The notes beneath the pieces are model-generated. The model saw nothing but the letters and a program-made list of their open reading frames with translations, had not been told where the DNA came from and ran no database searches. The translations under genes and the position numbers were made by a program. From an uncultured Pelagibacteraceae bacterium (GTDB lineage Bacteria; Pseudomonadota; Alphaproteobacteria; Pelagibacterales; Pelagibacteraceae): a DNA stretch of 64,000 nt. Positions 46,170 through 56,395 of the stretch are shown piece after piece (within the stretch, counting starts at the first letter, position 1; every line of letters starts with the position of its first letter). The stretch lies in NCBI GenBank assembly GCA_902596745.1, contig CACJUZ010000001.1, positions 186,001-250,000 of the forward strand, read 5' to 3'.

Positions 46170-48392
46170 TTAGTTAATTAATGGTTTTCCTGTTTTTAAT
46201 GTATGAATAATTCTTTCTTGTGTTTTTCTATTTTCTACTAATTTCATAAAACTGTCTAATTCCAATTTATACATTTGATCTTCTGTAACTTCTTTACTTA
46301 TATCTGTATCTCCTCCACTTAAAACATATGCTAATTCTTTACCAACTTCCATACCGTGATCTAGAATCTTTTTATCATTATATAATGCTTCAAGTATTTT
46401 GTGCATTTTTTCTCTAGCATTTTTACCTGATAATTTAAATTTACATTCCTTAGATGGAGACATATCTACATTATTATTGAGTAATTTTCTTGCCGCAGGT
46501 AATAGTTCATTTCTATTAATTATAACATCATGATTTTTATCCAAAAATAACAAAGGTTTTGCCTCTTGAGGCGAAGAAGCAGTTTTAGCATAACCAATTA
46601 TATCAAAAACTTTTAATGGCGCATAATCTGGATCTGTTTTAGACTCATTAGTTTGACACCATCTCCAGAGTAGTTCTTTACAACCGCCGCCAGCAGGTAC
46701 TAAACCAACAATAGTTTCTACTAAACCCATTACTATATTAGTATGTGTAACTACATAATTACTTTGTAAGACAACTTCTTCTCCACCTCCTAGAGCCAAA
46801 CCTGATGGAGCAGATATAACTGGGTATTTACAATATTTGAGGTGCTTGCAAGTTTCTTGAAAATATTTAATAAATTTTTCAACAGACTTTGTATCGTTAT
46901 TCTTTATGAATTCCATTACATAATTAAGATTCACCCCTGCTGAAAATTGCATACTTTCATTTATTATAATAAGAGGTTTATCTGTAGCCTTTTTCAAAGC
47001 ATCCATTGAATCATTATCCAAAGCGTTTGCTTTTGTATTAAACTCAACAATATTAAAATCTTTAAACCTAAATATTTCTGCTGAGTCATTTTTATCTAAT
47101 TTAATGACTGTTTTTTTTATCTTTCCTAATGTCTGTAAGTTAGTATATTTTTGTCGCTCGTCGTAGAAACTTTCTACTTTTTTTTGTTTTAAATCTTTTA
47201 AAAATTCATTGTGATTAATATCTCCAATTTTTAAAAAGAAATTTTTTAATCCTATAGACTCTAACATTTCAAAGGGGCCCATAGACCAATTAAAACCCAG
47301 TCTTAAAGCTTCATCTATGTCATTATATTCATCAGTTATATTTGGCACCAGTGAAGATGAGTACAAAATTATTTTTGAAATTACTGACCATGCATATTTG
47401 CCATACTTATCATTTCTGTTAATTAATTCTAAAAGGTTTATCTTATCTATTTTTAAATCTATCTTTTTAACTGGAAAGTATTCATTTTTATTTAAATTAA
47501 GAGCTTCAAGAGTCTTTTTATTCTCAGACTTATTTATCCTATAAAACCCTCCTTTACCTTTTCTACCTGTATAACCAGTTTCAATTAGTTTTTTAATAAT
47601 CGGTAAACCGGAGACAACTTTTTGAAATTCATCTTCTTTAGGTAATTCTTTTTGAAAACTTTTAAGAACATCTGACATTAGATCAATACCAATTAAGTCA
47701 TATAAAGCAAAAACACCTGTTTTAGGTATACCCATAGGTCTTCCAAATACAGCATCAGCTTCTTCAATAGAGAGATCCATATTAATCGCTTCTGTCATCG
47801 CTACTTGCATAGCATAGACTCCTATTCTGTTTCCTAAAAAACCAGGCGTGTCACCACAAATAATTACACCTTTGCCTAATTTTTCTTCACTAAAATCTTT
47901 CAAATAATTAATTTTATTTTGATCGTTTAGCTTATCCCTAACTATTTCCAATAATCCCATATATCTAACCGGGTTGAAAAAGTGCGTAATACAAAAATCT
48001 TTTTTGTCTTCTGCTTTTAATTTTTCTGATAATACTTTTAAAGGTATGGTTGATGTATTTGACGAAACGATTGAGTCTTTTTTTCTTTTATCGAATATTT
48101 TTTTGTAAATATCGTGTTTAATATCAATTCTTTCAACAACTGCTTCTACAATCCAGTCTGCATCAGAAACATTATCAAAGTCATCTGTAATATTGCCAAC
48201 CTTCAAATTTTTAATTTTATCTTTTTCAAACAACAATGGTGGTCTAGATTTTAAAATCCTTTCTTTAGCTTTTTCAGAAATTTCTGTTTTTAAATCTAAT
48301 AATAAAACTGATATATTTGCATTGCATAAATGAGCAGCTATTCCGCTCCCCATTGTTCCTGAACCTATTACAACTACCTTTTTAATATTCAT
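46170..48392 (-). CDS. 3-hydroxyacyl-CoA dehydrogenase / enoyl-CoA hydratase fusion (HAD first, FadN-like)
   Basis: N-terminal VIGSGTMGSGIAAHLCNANISVLLLD and THFFNPVRYMGLLEIV; C-terminal ECH GLALGGGEEVVLQ...GLVETIVGLVPAGGG. Start placed at 48392 because the ORF-track start 48443 is inside tRNA-Pro. Confidence 0.92.
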   Translation of the reverse strand: MNIKKVVVIGSGTMGSGIAAHLCNANISVLLLDLKTEISEKAKERILKSRPPLLFEKDKIKNLKVGNITDDFDNVSDADWIVEAVVERIDIKHDIYKKIFDKRKKDSIVSSNTSTIPLKVLSEKLKAEDKKDFCITHFFNPVRYMGLLEIVRDKLNDQNKINYLKDFSEEKLGKGVIICGDTPGFLGNRIGVYAMQVAMTEAINMDLSIEEADAVFGRPMGIPKTGVFALYDLIGIDLMSDVLKSFQKELPKEDEFQKVVSGLPIIKKLIETGYTGRKGKGGFYRINKSENKKTLEALNLNKNEYFPVKKIDLKIDKINLLELINRNDKYGKYAWSVISKIILYSSSLVPNITDEYNDIDEALRLGFNWSMGPFEMLESIGLKNFFLKIGDINHNEFLKDLKQKKVESFYDERQKYTNLQTLGKIKKTVIKLDKNDSAEIFRFKDFNIVEFNTKANALDNDSMDALKKATDKPLIIINESMQFSAGVNLNYVMEFIKNNDTKSVEKFIKYFQETCKHLKYCKYPVISAPSGLALGGGEEVVLQSNYVVTHTNIVMGLVETIVGLVPAGGGCKELLWRWCQTNESKTDPDYAPLKVFDIIGYAKTASSPQEAKPLLFLDKNHDVIINRNELLPAARKLLNNNVDMSPSKECKFKLSGKNAREKMHKILEALYNDKKILDHGMEVGKELAYVLSGGDTDISKEVTEDQMYKLELDSFMKLVENRKTQERIIHTLKTGKPLIN

Positions 48393-48399
48393 ATGATTT

Positions 48400-48476
<77 letters not shown>

Positions 48477-48552
48477 AAAGTCTATTTATATAGGTTATAT
48501 ATGACTTTTTGGCAATTGAAAGATTATTGTTATATTAGTAAAAAATAACTAA

Positions 48553-49725
48553 ATGATCCAATATATTTCAAAACCTTTTAAATATTTCTTTAAACTAGAG
48601 TCAGCATCAGGACTAGTTCTTCTTTTCGCAGCAGTGATTGCTTTGTTTATTAGTAATAGTAGTTTGGGTGAAAATTATTTTAAAATATTAGAAAGTTATT
48701 TTACGCTTGGAACTAAAGAATTTGGGTTAAAATTAAGTGTTCTACATTGGATTAACGATGTTTTGATGGCTGTCTTTTTTTTCTTGGTATCTTTAGAAAT
48801 TAAAAGAGAATTTGTTAAAGGCGAGCTATCAAATCCGAAACAAGCAATGTTACCAATTATTGGGGCCGTTGGTGGAATGGTAGTTCCAGCTGCAATTTAT
48901 ATAATTATTAATATAGATGACAGCACAAGACTTAACGGTTGGGCAATACCGTCAGCAACTGATATTGCCTTTTCATTAGGAGTGTTATCATTACTTGGAA
49001 AAAGAGTTCCTATATCTTTAAAAGTTTTTTTAACTGCTTTAGCAATTATTGATGATCTTGGAGCAATAATAATAATAGCTTTCTTTTACTCAGGAAACAT
49101 ACAAACGATTTACCTTATTTTAATGGCTGTTGCGATGTTATTGCTTATTATCTTAAATAGATTAAATGTGAGATCATTCATTCCTTATTTAATAGTTGGA
49201 ATATTTTTGTGGGAATTTACACATCAGTCGGGTATTCATGCAACGATTGCTGGTGTTTTATTAGCTTTAACTATTCCTCACGATACAAAAAAAGAGAAAA
49301 ATTCATTATTATTAAAGTTAGAACATGCAATTTCCCCTTATGTAGCATTTGGAATTATGCCAATATTTGCTTTTGCAAACGCAGGAGTATCTTTGGAGGG
49401 ATTATCATTTACAACTTTGTTAAATCCAGTACCTTTAGGAATAGTTTGTGGATTATTTTTTGGAAAACAAATAGGAGTATTTTTATTTTCGTATTTGTCT
49501 ATATATTTTAAGTTTGCGGATAAACCGAGTAACTCAAATTGGATGTCGCTTTATGCTGTATCTATATTAACCGGAATTGGTTTTACTATGAGTCTTTTCG
49601 TTGGCAATCTTGCCTTCGCGAACAACTTAGAATTTAGTGACGGTGTTAAGATTGGTGTACTGACTGGTTCATTACTATCTACTTTATGTGGTTACTTTTT
49701 ATTATTATTTGCAAGCAGGAAATGA
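48553..49725 (+). CDS. nhaA: Na+/H+ antiporter NhaA
   Basis: WINDVLMAVFFFLVSLEIKREFVKGEL, GWAIPSATDIAFSLGVLSLLGKRVP, LAIIDDLGAIIIIA. Confidence 0.97.
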   Translation: MIQYISKPFKYFFKLESASGLVLLFAAVIALFISNSSLGENYFKILESYFTLGTKEFGLKLSVLHWINDVLMAVFFFLVSLEIKREFVKGELSNPKQAMLPIIGAVGGMVVPAAIYIIINIDDSTRLNGWAIPSATDIAFSLGVLSLLGKRVPISLKVFLTALAIIDDLGAIIIIAFFYSGNIQTIYLILMAVAMLLLIILNRLNVRSFIPYLIVGIFLWEFTHQSGIHATIAGVLLALTIPHDTKKEKNSLLLKLEHAISPYVAFGIMPIFAFANAGVSLEGLSFTTLLNPVPLGIVCGLFFGKQIGVFLFSYLSIYFKFADKPSNSNWMSLYAVSILTGIGFTMSLFVGNLAFANNLEFSDGVKIGVLTGSLLSTLCGYFLLLFASRK

Positions 49726-50108
49726 TTGATAAAAGATTATTAAAAATAGCATCTAATACTAAATTTTACGGTTTAAAAAATAACTATACTTATAAAACTA
49801 TACTTAAGAACTCGATTTGCGGCGACAAAATATCCATAGAAATTTCATTAAAAAAAAATAATATTCAAGAATTAAGATACGAAACTGAAGCGTGTGTTTT
49901 TTGTCAAGCTTCCGCAAGTACACTAGCGAATATAGCTAAAAATACTAACTTTAGTAATTTAAAAAAAAATTTAAGTAAATATTTAGATTATAGTAAAAAA
50001 GTACCAAAAAAATTTAATAATTTAACTTATTTATTAAAAGATAAATATATGAAAAGAAAGGATTGTATACTTTTACCTTTTAAAGCTTTTTATAAAGCAA
50101 TTAAATAA
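49722..50108 (+). CDS. IscU/SufU-like Fe-S scaffold protein (Met at 49722 preferred)
   Basis: Three spaced Cys: NSICGDKI, ETEACVFCQASASTLANI, RKDCILLPFKAF; ATGA overlap with nhaA. Confidence 0.75.
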   Translation: MIDKRLLKIASNTKFYGLKNNYTYKTILKNSICGDKISIEISLKKNNIQELRYETEACVFCQASASTLANIAKNTNFSNLKKNLSKYLDYSKKVPKKFNNLTYLLKDKYMKRKDCILLPFKAFYKAIK

Positions 50109-50109
50109 T

Positions 50110-50652
50110 ATGATAAAAAAAATTATATTTTCCATTATGCTTTTTAGTTTCTTCTCCAGTTTATCAGCAAATTACCATAAATTAGCTTACGATTTTAATT
50201 TCAAAGGAATTGACGGCAAAAAAATAAATTTGAAAGATTATGAAAACAAAGTGATAGTCGTTGTAAATGTTGCAAGCCGTTGTGGTTACACACCTCAATA
50301 TGAAGGGTTACAATCACTATGGACCGACTATAAAAAGGATTTAGTAATAATTGGTGTACCAACAAATAATTTTAAACAAGAGCCCAAAGATAATGCTGCT
50401 ATTAAAGAATTCTGTGAGACAAATTTTAATATTAGTTTTCCAATGACTGAAAAAATGGATGTGATTGGATCGAATGCACATCCTTTTTATAAATGGGCTA
50501 AGAAGAATTATGGTATTGGCGCAATTCCAAAATGGAATTTTCACAAAATAATTATAGGTAAAAATGGGAAGGTAGCTGACACTTTTGCCTCTTTCACTAA
50601 ACCTAGTTCAAAGAAATTTTTAACTTCTATCAACAAAGAAATTAAAAGTTAA
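50110..50652 (+). CDS. Glutathione peroxidase-family protein with signal peptide
   Basis: VVVNVASRCGYTPQYEGLQSLW, GVPTNNFKQEPKDNAAIKEFC, IPKWNFHKIIIGKNG; N-terminal hydrophobic leader. Confidence 0.9.
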   Translation: MIKKIIFSIMLFSFFSSLSANYHKLAYDFNFKGIDGKKINLKDYENKVIVVVNVASRCGYTPQYEGLQSLWTDYKKDLVIIGVPTNNFKQEPKDNAAIKEFCETNFNISFPMTEKMDVIGSNAHPFYKWAKKNYGIGAIPKWNFHKIIIGKNGKVADTFASFTKPSSKKFLTSINKEIKS

Positions 50653-51412
50653 AACTTAAACCATCGTAAGCAGGCACGATATTTCGTGGTAGTTTTTTTC
50701 TAATTTTATCGTAATCCAAATCAACGTGTAAATTTGTAAGTATTGTCTTTTTAGCTTTAATTATATTTGCTATTTTTAAACTCTCATCAAAGTGGAAATG
50801 TGAAGGGTGAGGATTTTTTCTAAGACAATCTATCACTAAATAATCTAATTCTTTTAAATATTTAAGAGCTTTATTAGGTATTTTATTGCAATCACTTAAG
50901 TAAGCTATTTTATTAAAAATAAAACCATTCGCTTTAATCATACCATGTTGAAGCTCAATCGCTCTTATTTTTAGATATTTATTATTTTTTTTAATCTTAA
51001 ATTGTTCTTTAAAAATGTGAGAAGACATAATGGGTTTATATCCAGATCTCGGCAAGAAACAAAAAGTGTATTTTTGTTTCAAAAGCTTTATGGTACGTTT
51101 ACTTCCATGAACAGGAATTTTTTTTTTATTTTTCCAAAAAAAAGGTCTTAACTCAAATATACCAACAGTTTGATCAGCATGTTCATGAGTGTAGATAACT
51201 GAGTCTATGTTTCTTATATTATTTTTTTTAATTTGTTCTTTAATATCTGGTGAGGTGTCAATCAATACTGAAATGTTTTTATATTGTATATGAGCACAGC
51301 ATCTTGTTCTCACATTTTTTTTGTTTTTTTTATTTAGTTTGCCCCAATTATTTGTAATCCATGGTGCACCTAATGAACTTCCACAACCAAGAATAGTAAA
51401 TTTATTACTCAA
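50642..51412 (-). CDS. MBL-fold metal-dependent hydrolase (PhnP-like)
   Basis: GCGSSLGAPWI, LIDTSPDIKEQI, YTHEHADQTVGIFELRPF, DCLRKNPHPSHFHFDESL. Confidence 0.88.
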   Translation of the reverse strand: MSNKFTILGCGSSLGAPWITNNWGKLNKKNKKNVRTRCCAHIQYKNISVLIDTSPDIKEQIKKNNIRNIDSVIYTHEHADQTVGIFELRPFFWKNKKKIPVHGSKRTIKLLKQKYTFCFLPRSGYKPIMSSHIFKEQFKIKKNNKYLKIRAIELQHGMIKANGFIFNKIAYLSDCNKIPNKALKYLKELDYLVIDCLRKNPHPSHFHFDESLKIANIIKAKKTILTNLHVDLDYDKIRKKLPRNIVPAYDGLSFNF

Positions 51413-52185
51413 TTTAAATTACCAAAAAGTTTAAAAAAATTATTTGTAGTATTATCACAAAAATCTTCATACTTGATATTTTTCAAACTGGCTAAATATT
51501 TTGCAGTATGTACGACATTGGCTGGTTCATTTGATTTTCCTCTGAATGGTTCAGGAGATAAATAGGGAGCATCTGTTTCTAACAGTATTTTATTTAAAGG
51601 AATTGTTTTAAAAGTTTCTTTTAAATCATTTGATTTTTTGAAGGTTATAATGCCACTAGCAGAAAAATAAGCATTTAAATCTAAAAGTTTTTTGGCAAAT
51701 TCTTTACTTCCCGTAAAACAATGCATGAGAATTTTTAAATTATTTTTAGTAAATTTTTTTAATATATCAAAAGTTAGTACTTCGGCATTTCTTGAATGAA
51801 TTATTAATGGTAAATTACTTTCAATGGAAGCTTTGATATGTTCCTCAAATAATTTAACCTGAGCATTTTTATCTGAATAATTATAATAAAAATCTAATCC
51901 AGTTTCTCCAATACCTATAATTTTTTCACTCATTTTTATTTTTTCTAATATTTTTTCTTTATTTATTTCATTGTGATTTTTCGCTTCATGCGGGTGTATA
52001 CCGTAAGTCCCATAAACATTTGAAAATTTTTTTGTTATATCTAAAATTACATTATATTTTTTATCAACTACTGAAATGGTCAACATAAATTTTACATTTG
52101 AGTCTTTAGCTCTTTTTATGACATCTTCCAAATTAGAAAACATTGGTTCATAATCTAAATGACAGTGTGAATCTATTATCATCAA
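51409..52185 (-). CDS. tatD: TatD-family deoxyribonuclease
   Basis: IDSHCHLDYEPM, GIHPHEAK, IGETGLDFYYN, LLETDAPYLSPEPFRGKSNEP. Confidence 0.94.
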   Translation of the reverse strand: MMIIDSHCHLDYEPMFSNLEDVIKRAKDSNVKFMLTISVVDKKYNVILDITKKFSNVYGTYGIHPHEAKNHNEINKEKILEKIKMSEKIIGIGETGLDFYYNYSDKNAQVKLFEEHIKASIESNLPLIIHSRNAEVLTFDILKKFTKNNLKILMHCFTGSKEFAKKLLDLNAYFSASGIITFKKSNDLKETFKTIPLNKILLETDAPYLSPEPFRGKSNEPANVVHTAKYLASLKNIKYEDFCDNTTNNFFKLFGNLN

Positions 52186-53717
52186 TCTACCTTTTTAAAT
52201 AAAATTTTAATTTCACCAAGTTCCTTATCATGTGTTAATCCATCATTTTTATTAATTTCAGAAATAACTCTTAAATCTTTATTAACATTTATAATATCCA
52301 ATACGCTATTAGCGCTATTTGGTATTATAGGTAATAAAAGAATACTTATATTCTTAATTTGTTCTACTATAGAGTACATAACTGCATTCATTTGTTTTGG
52401 ATTTGATTTTTTAAGAGCCCATGGCTCAGAATCATTAAAATATTTATTTGAGTCAAAAGAATATTCAATTACTTTTTTAATATAAATATTTAAATTTTGA
52501 TGGTTTATTAATTCACTTAATTTTGTAATATCGTTTTTAAGCTTATTAGTAAGAGCTTTATCTTTATTTGATAATGAATCACTTTTAGGTATTTTATTTC
52601 CACAATTTTTTTTTAAAAATGCAAAAACTCTTTGACATAAATTACCATAATTGTTAGCCAAATCATTATTTATACAGTTTTTTAAATTCTCTAAAGACAC
52701 ATTTCCATCATTGCCAAGTGATACTTCTTTAATTAAATAATATCTTAACTGATCAATGCCGTAGTTTTTGATTATATCTAGTGGATCAAGAATGTTTCCA
52801 ATAGATTTAGACATTTTTTTATCATCTGAGAGAATCCAGCCATGTCCAAAAATTCTTTTTGGTAATGGTAATTTTGCAGCCATTAAAAATGCAGGCCAAT
52901 AAATTGCATGAAATCTCAAAATATCTTTACCAATGACATGTAGGTCAGCAGGCCAATATTCCTTATATAGTTTAGAAGAAGTATCCGGGTAATTTAATGC
53001 ACTTAAATAATTTGTTAATGCGTCTAACCAAACATAAATTATATGTTTTTGATTTTTTGGAACAGGTATTCCCCAAGAAAAAGATGTTCTACTTATAGAT
53101 AAATCTTTTAATCCTTTTTCAACAAATTTTTTTACCTCATTATTTCTTGATATGGGAAGAATAAAATCTGGATTTGCATTATAATGTTGCAGAAGTTTCT
53201 CTGACCAGGCTGAAAGTTTGAAAAAAAAAGACTCCTCCTCTACCCATTCAACTTTAGATCCTGATAAAATCGATACTTTAGATCCATTTTTTTCCTCTAC
53301 TTCATTACTTTCATAATAAGCCTCATCAGATACTGAATACCATCCTTTATACTTATCTAAATAAATATCACCCGAATTCACTAATTTATTCCATAAGTCT
53401 TCTACCGACTTATAATGTCTTTTTTCAGTTGTTCTTATAAAATCATTGTTTGATAAATTTAAAACTTTAGTAAGATCTCTAAATTTGCTTGATAATTCAT
53501 CGCAAAATTGCTGGGTATCTTTTTTATTCTTTTCTGCTTCTCTTTGAATCTTTAGACCATGTTCATCTGTACCCGTCAAAAAATAAACATTGTAACCATC
53601 TAATCTTTTAAATCTAGCAATTACATCAGCAATTATACTTGAATAAGCATGGCCCATATGAGGCTTGCCTGATGGATAATAAATAGGTGTGGTTATGTAA
53701 TAACTTTTTTTATTCAC
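52182..53717 (-). CDS. metG: Methionyl-tRNA synthetase
   Basis: TTPIYYPSGKPHMGHAYSSIIADVIAR, TGTDEHGLKI, KMSKSIGNILDP. Confidence 0.97.
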   Translation of the reverse strand: MNKKSYYITTPIYYPSGKPHMGHAYSSIIADVIARFKRLDGYNVYFLTGTDEHGLKIQREAEKNKKDTQQFCDELSSKFRDLTKVLNLSNNDFIRTTEKRHYKSVEDLWNKLVNSGDIYLDKYKGWYSVSDEAYYESNEVEEKNGSKVSILSGSKVEWVEEESFFFKLSAWSEKLLQHYNANPDFILPISRNNEVKKFVEKGLKDLSISRTSFSWGIPVPKNQKHIIYVWLDALTNYLSALNYPDTSSKLYKEYWPADLHVIGKDILRFHAIYWPAFLMAAKLPLPKRIFGHGWILSDDKKMSKSIGNILDPLDIIKNYGIDQLRYYLIKEVSLGNDGNVSLENLKNCINNDLANNYGNLCQRVFAFLKKNCGNKIPKSDSLSNKDKALTNKLKNDITKLSELINHQNLNIYIKKVIEYSFDSNKYFNDSEPWALKKSNPKQMNAVMYSIVEQIKNISILLLPIIPNSANSVLDIINVNKDLRVISEINKNDGLTHDKELGEIKILFKKVD

Positions 53718-54610
53718 TAAATAAAACGCTCTAATTCTGTAATCAAATTTGAATTATTCAAATTTAATTTATTTGATTCAAATATTTTTTTTATAATAGC
53801 GACTCTATCATTATTTAAATTTTGTATATTTAATTCTTTTTTATATTTGTAAAAATAATATTGATTTATTAAAAAAATTGCAAAATTGAAATAATCAGAA
53901 TTTTTTTTTATTTTACTTAATTTTAATAGTTTATCAATATTTGTTACAATTTTATCATTTAAATCGATTTTTTCTTCTAAAACAATTTTATTGAATTTAA
54001 AATAATTACCAGGTGTTAGTGTTGAGTTTTTTGAGTCAATTTTTTCCTCTATCATAAAATCAGAAATTAAATTATTAATAATATTATATTTTTCTTTTTC
54101 ATTTAAAAAGATCTTAATTTCTATTGATCTTGATTTTAATGTTTCAAGTAAATCCTGTCTTTGATTGTTTATTAGGATGAAATAATTTATTTTAGAGGGT
54201 TCCTCAATCATTTTAAGTAAAGCATTTACACAGTTTTTATTTAGGTATTCAACATCATCAAAAATAATAAATCGATACATATTGTTAATTGATGACTTTT
54301 GTAAATTAGTTTTTAATGCTCTGATATTTTCAATTTTAATATTATTATTATTACAATTGAAATAAAAAATATTGGAGTCATAATTTTGTTTAATATTTTG
54401 AAATATCTTGTTTGATTCAAAAATTAATCCATTTTTTAAATCATAATTCTTCTTATCATATAAGTAAGCCATAAAATGATGTATTAACGTAAATTTTCCC
54501 TGTCCTTTTTTTCCAGATAACATTAGTGTTTTAGGTAATTTTTCAATATCAGATAACTTAACTAAATCAAATAAATGCTGAGTTAGACCATATAATTTTT
54601 GCGAGGTCAT
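53717..54610 (-). CDS. holB: DNA polymerase III delta'-like subunit
   Basis: LMLSGKKGQGKFTLIHHFMAYL...FIIFDDVEYLNKNCVNALLKMIEEPS; next to tmk. Confidence 0.87.
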   Translation of the reverse strand: MTSQKLYGLTQHLFDLVKLSDIEKLPKTLMLSGKKGQGKFTLIHHFMAYLYDKKNYDLKNGLIFESNKIFQNIKQNYDSNIFYFNCNNNNIKIENIRALKTNLQKSSINNMYRFIIFDDVEYLNKNCVNALLKMIEEPSKINYFILINNQRQDLLETLKSRSIEIKIFLNEKEKYNIINNLISDFMIEEKIDSKNSTLTPGNYFKFNKIVLEEKIDLNDKIVTNIDKLLKLSKIKKNSDYFNFAIFLINQYYFYKYKKELNIQNLNNDRVAIIKKIFESNKLNLNNSNLITELERFI

Positions 54611-55251
54611 TTTATTCCCAATTTTTTTTTAATTGTTTTAAATATTATATTTTGTAATTGTGATGTGTCTTTTGATGAGTCTAAAACTATATAATTTTTT
54701 TTATTTTTGGACAATTTTAAAAAAGCATTTTGTGCTTTTATATAAAATTTTACAGGAAAATTATCGTATCTATTTTTAATTTTTCTTTTTTTTAATCTTT
54801 TTAAAAATGACTGTTTTTTTACTTTTAATACAAAAGTAAGATTGGGTTTAATCTTTTTAAGTATTTCATTATGTATGTTTTTAATAAATTTTGCAGATAC
54901 TTTTTTGCCATAAACCTGATAAGCCATTGTTGAGTCAACAAATCTATCACAGATTATTATTTTTCTTTTTTTAATTGCAGGTAAAATCTTATTTTTTATA
55001 TGTTCATTTCTTGCAGCTAAATACAAAAGTGTATCTGTATATTTATCAAATTTAATCTTTTTATTTTTCTCAAAATAATCTTTTAAGATAATTTTCCTAA
55101 TAATTTCAGCACTTCTTGTTCCACCAGGCTCCCTGGTAAGAATAATATTTTTTGAAATTCTTTTTAGTTTATTAAATAATATTCGCGCCTGAAATGATTT
55201 TCCACTTCCTTCAATGCCTTCAAACACAATAAAAAAACTTTTTCTATACAT
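54607..55251 (-). CDS. tmk: Thymidylate kinase
   Basis: FFIVFEGIEGSGKSFQ, LTREPGGTRSAE, ICDRFVDSTMAYQVYG. Confidence 0.96.
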   Translation of the reverse strand: MYRKSFFIVFEGIEGSGKSFQARILFNKLKRISKNIILTREPGGTRSAEIIRKIILKDYFEKNKKIKFDKYTDTLLYLAARNEHIKNKILPAIKKRKIIICDRFVDSTMAYQVYGKKVSAKFIKNIHNEILKKIKPNLTFVLKVKKQSFLKRLKKRKIKNRYDNFPVKFYIKAQNAFLKLSKNKKNYIVLDSSKDTSQLQNIIFKTIKKKLGIK

Positions 55252-56395
55252 CTCCCCAGATCAAATAATTTAAAGACATAAATAAACTTTTAAACACGTT
55301 AACTTTATCTACATTTTCAGAAGCATATACCGGAACTTTTTGAACTAAATCATCTTTTACAAAAACCTCAATTTTGGCAATCTCTTGATCTTTTTTGATG
55401 GGTGCTTTTACAGGTCCGTTATATTTTAAATAAACTTTAAGGTTTCTAGACTCTTTCTTTTTTAATGTTAAAAAAATATCTTCTTTTGTAATGCCTTCAA
55501 CATTAGTTTTTTTTCCTAACCATGATTTAACAGGAAAAATCGTAGAGTTTTTTTTAGATATCAGAAATGTATCAGTGTTTCTAAAACCCCAACTCAAAAT
55601 TTTTAAAGAATCACTTGATCTTGCATTTTTTGTTTGGAAACCACTTGCAACCGCTATTAATCTACGTTCATCTCTTTTCATTGTACTAGCTAAAGAATAC
55701 TTTTCGACAGCTAGATAACCCGTTTTAATACCATCTACACCGACCCTTTTATAAAGTAGAGGATTTCTATTTCCTTGAGTTATTGGGTCACCTCCAGTTC
55801 TATCCCAAGTAAACTTGGTTTCTTTAAAAAGTTCGTAATATTCTGGATAATTTTTGATTAAATATTGTGACATTATTGCTATATCACGTACAGTAGAATA
55901 ATTATCTGGATCATTAATTCCTGAGGAATTAGCAAAATTTGTATTCGTCATACCTATCTCACTTGCTTTTTCATTCATTATATCTGCGAAGTTTTCTTCA
56001 GTACCAGCTATACCTTCAGCGATTGCAATACATGCGTCGTTTCCTGAAGCAATTATTATTCCTTTTAACAAATTTTCAACCGATACTTCATCATTGATCA
56101 TTAAAAACATTGAAGAGTATCCGCTTTGTGATAAACGCCAAGCTTTTTCAGAAATTAAAAATTTATCTTCAAAAGAAAGTTTATTTTGTTTAAGTAAATC
56201 GAAAACTATAATTGAAGTCATTATCTTGGTCATCGAGGCAGGATATATACTCATATCTGGCTCTACTTCATAAAGGATTTCATTAGAATCATGATCAATC
56301 AAAATCGCAGTTTTTACATCAACTTTTGGATTTCCTATAACTGCAATTGTAAATAAAAAGTAAAATGCAATAATTTTTATTAATATTTTATTCAT
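55244..56395 (-). CDS. D-alanyl-D-alanine carboxypeptidase (DacA/DacF family)
   Basis: SIYPASMTKIMTSIIVFDLL (SxxK), ASGNDACIAIAEGI (SxN-like SGN), VDGIKTGYL (KTG). Confidence 0.94.
   Translation of the reverse strand: MNKILIKIIAFYFLFTIAVIGNPKVDVKTAILIDHDSNEILYEVEPDMSIYPASMTKIMTSIIVFDLLKQNKLSFEDKFLISEKAWRLSQSGYSSMFLMINDEVSVENLLKGIIIASGNDACIAIAEGIAGTEENFADIMNEKASEIGMTNTNFANSSGINDPDNYSTVRDIAIMSQYLIKNYPEYYELFKETKFTWDRTGGDPITQGNRNPLLYKRVGVDGIKTGYLAVEKYSLASTMKRDERRLIAVASGFQTKNARSSDSLKILSWGFRNTDTFLISKKNSTIFPVKSWLGKKTNVEGITKEDIFLTLKKKESRNLKVYLKYNGPVKAPIKKDQEIAKIEVFVKDDLVQKVPVYASENVDKVNVFKSLFMSLNYLIWGDV

Noticed and set aside
49209-49511. Second ORF inside nhaA
   Set aside because: Out-of-frame within a well-conserved antiporter, with no coding evidence.
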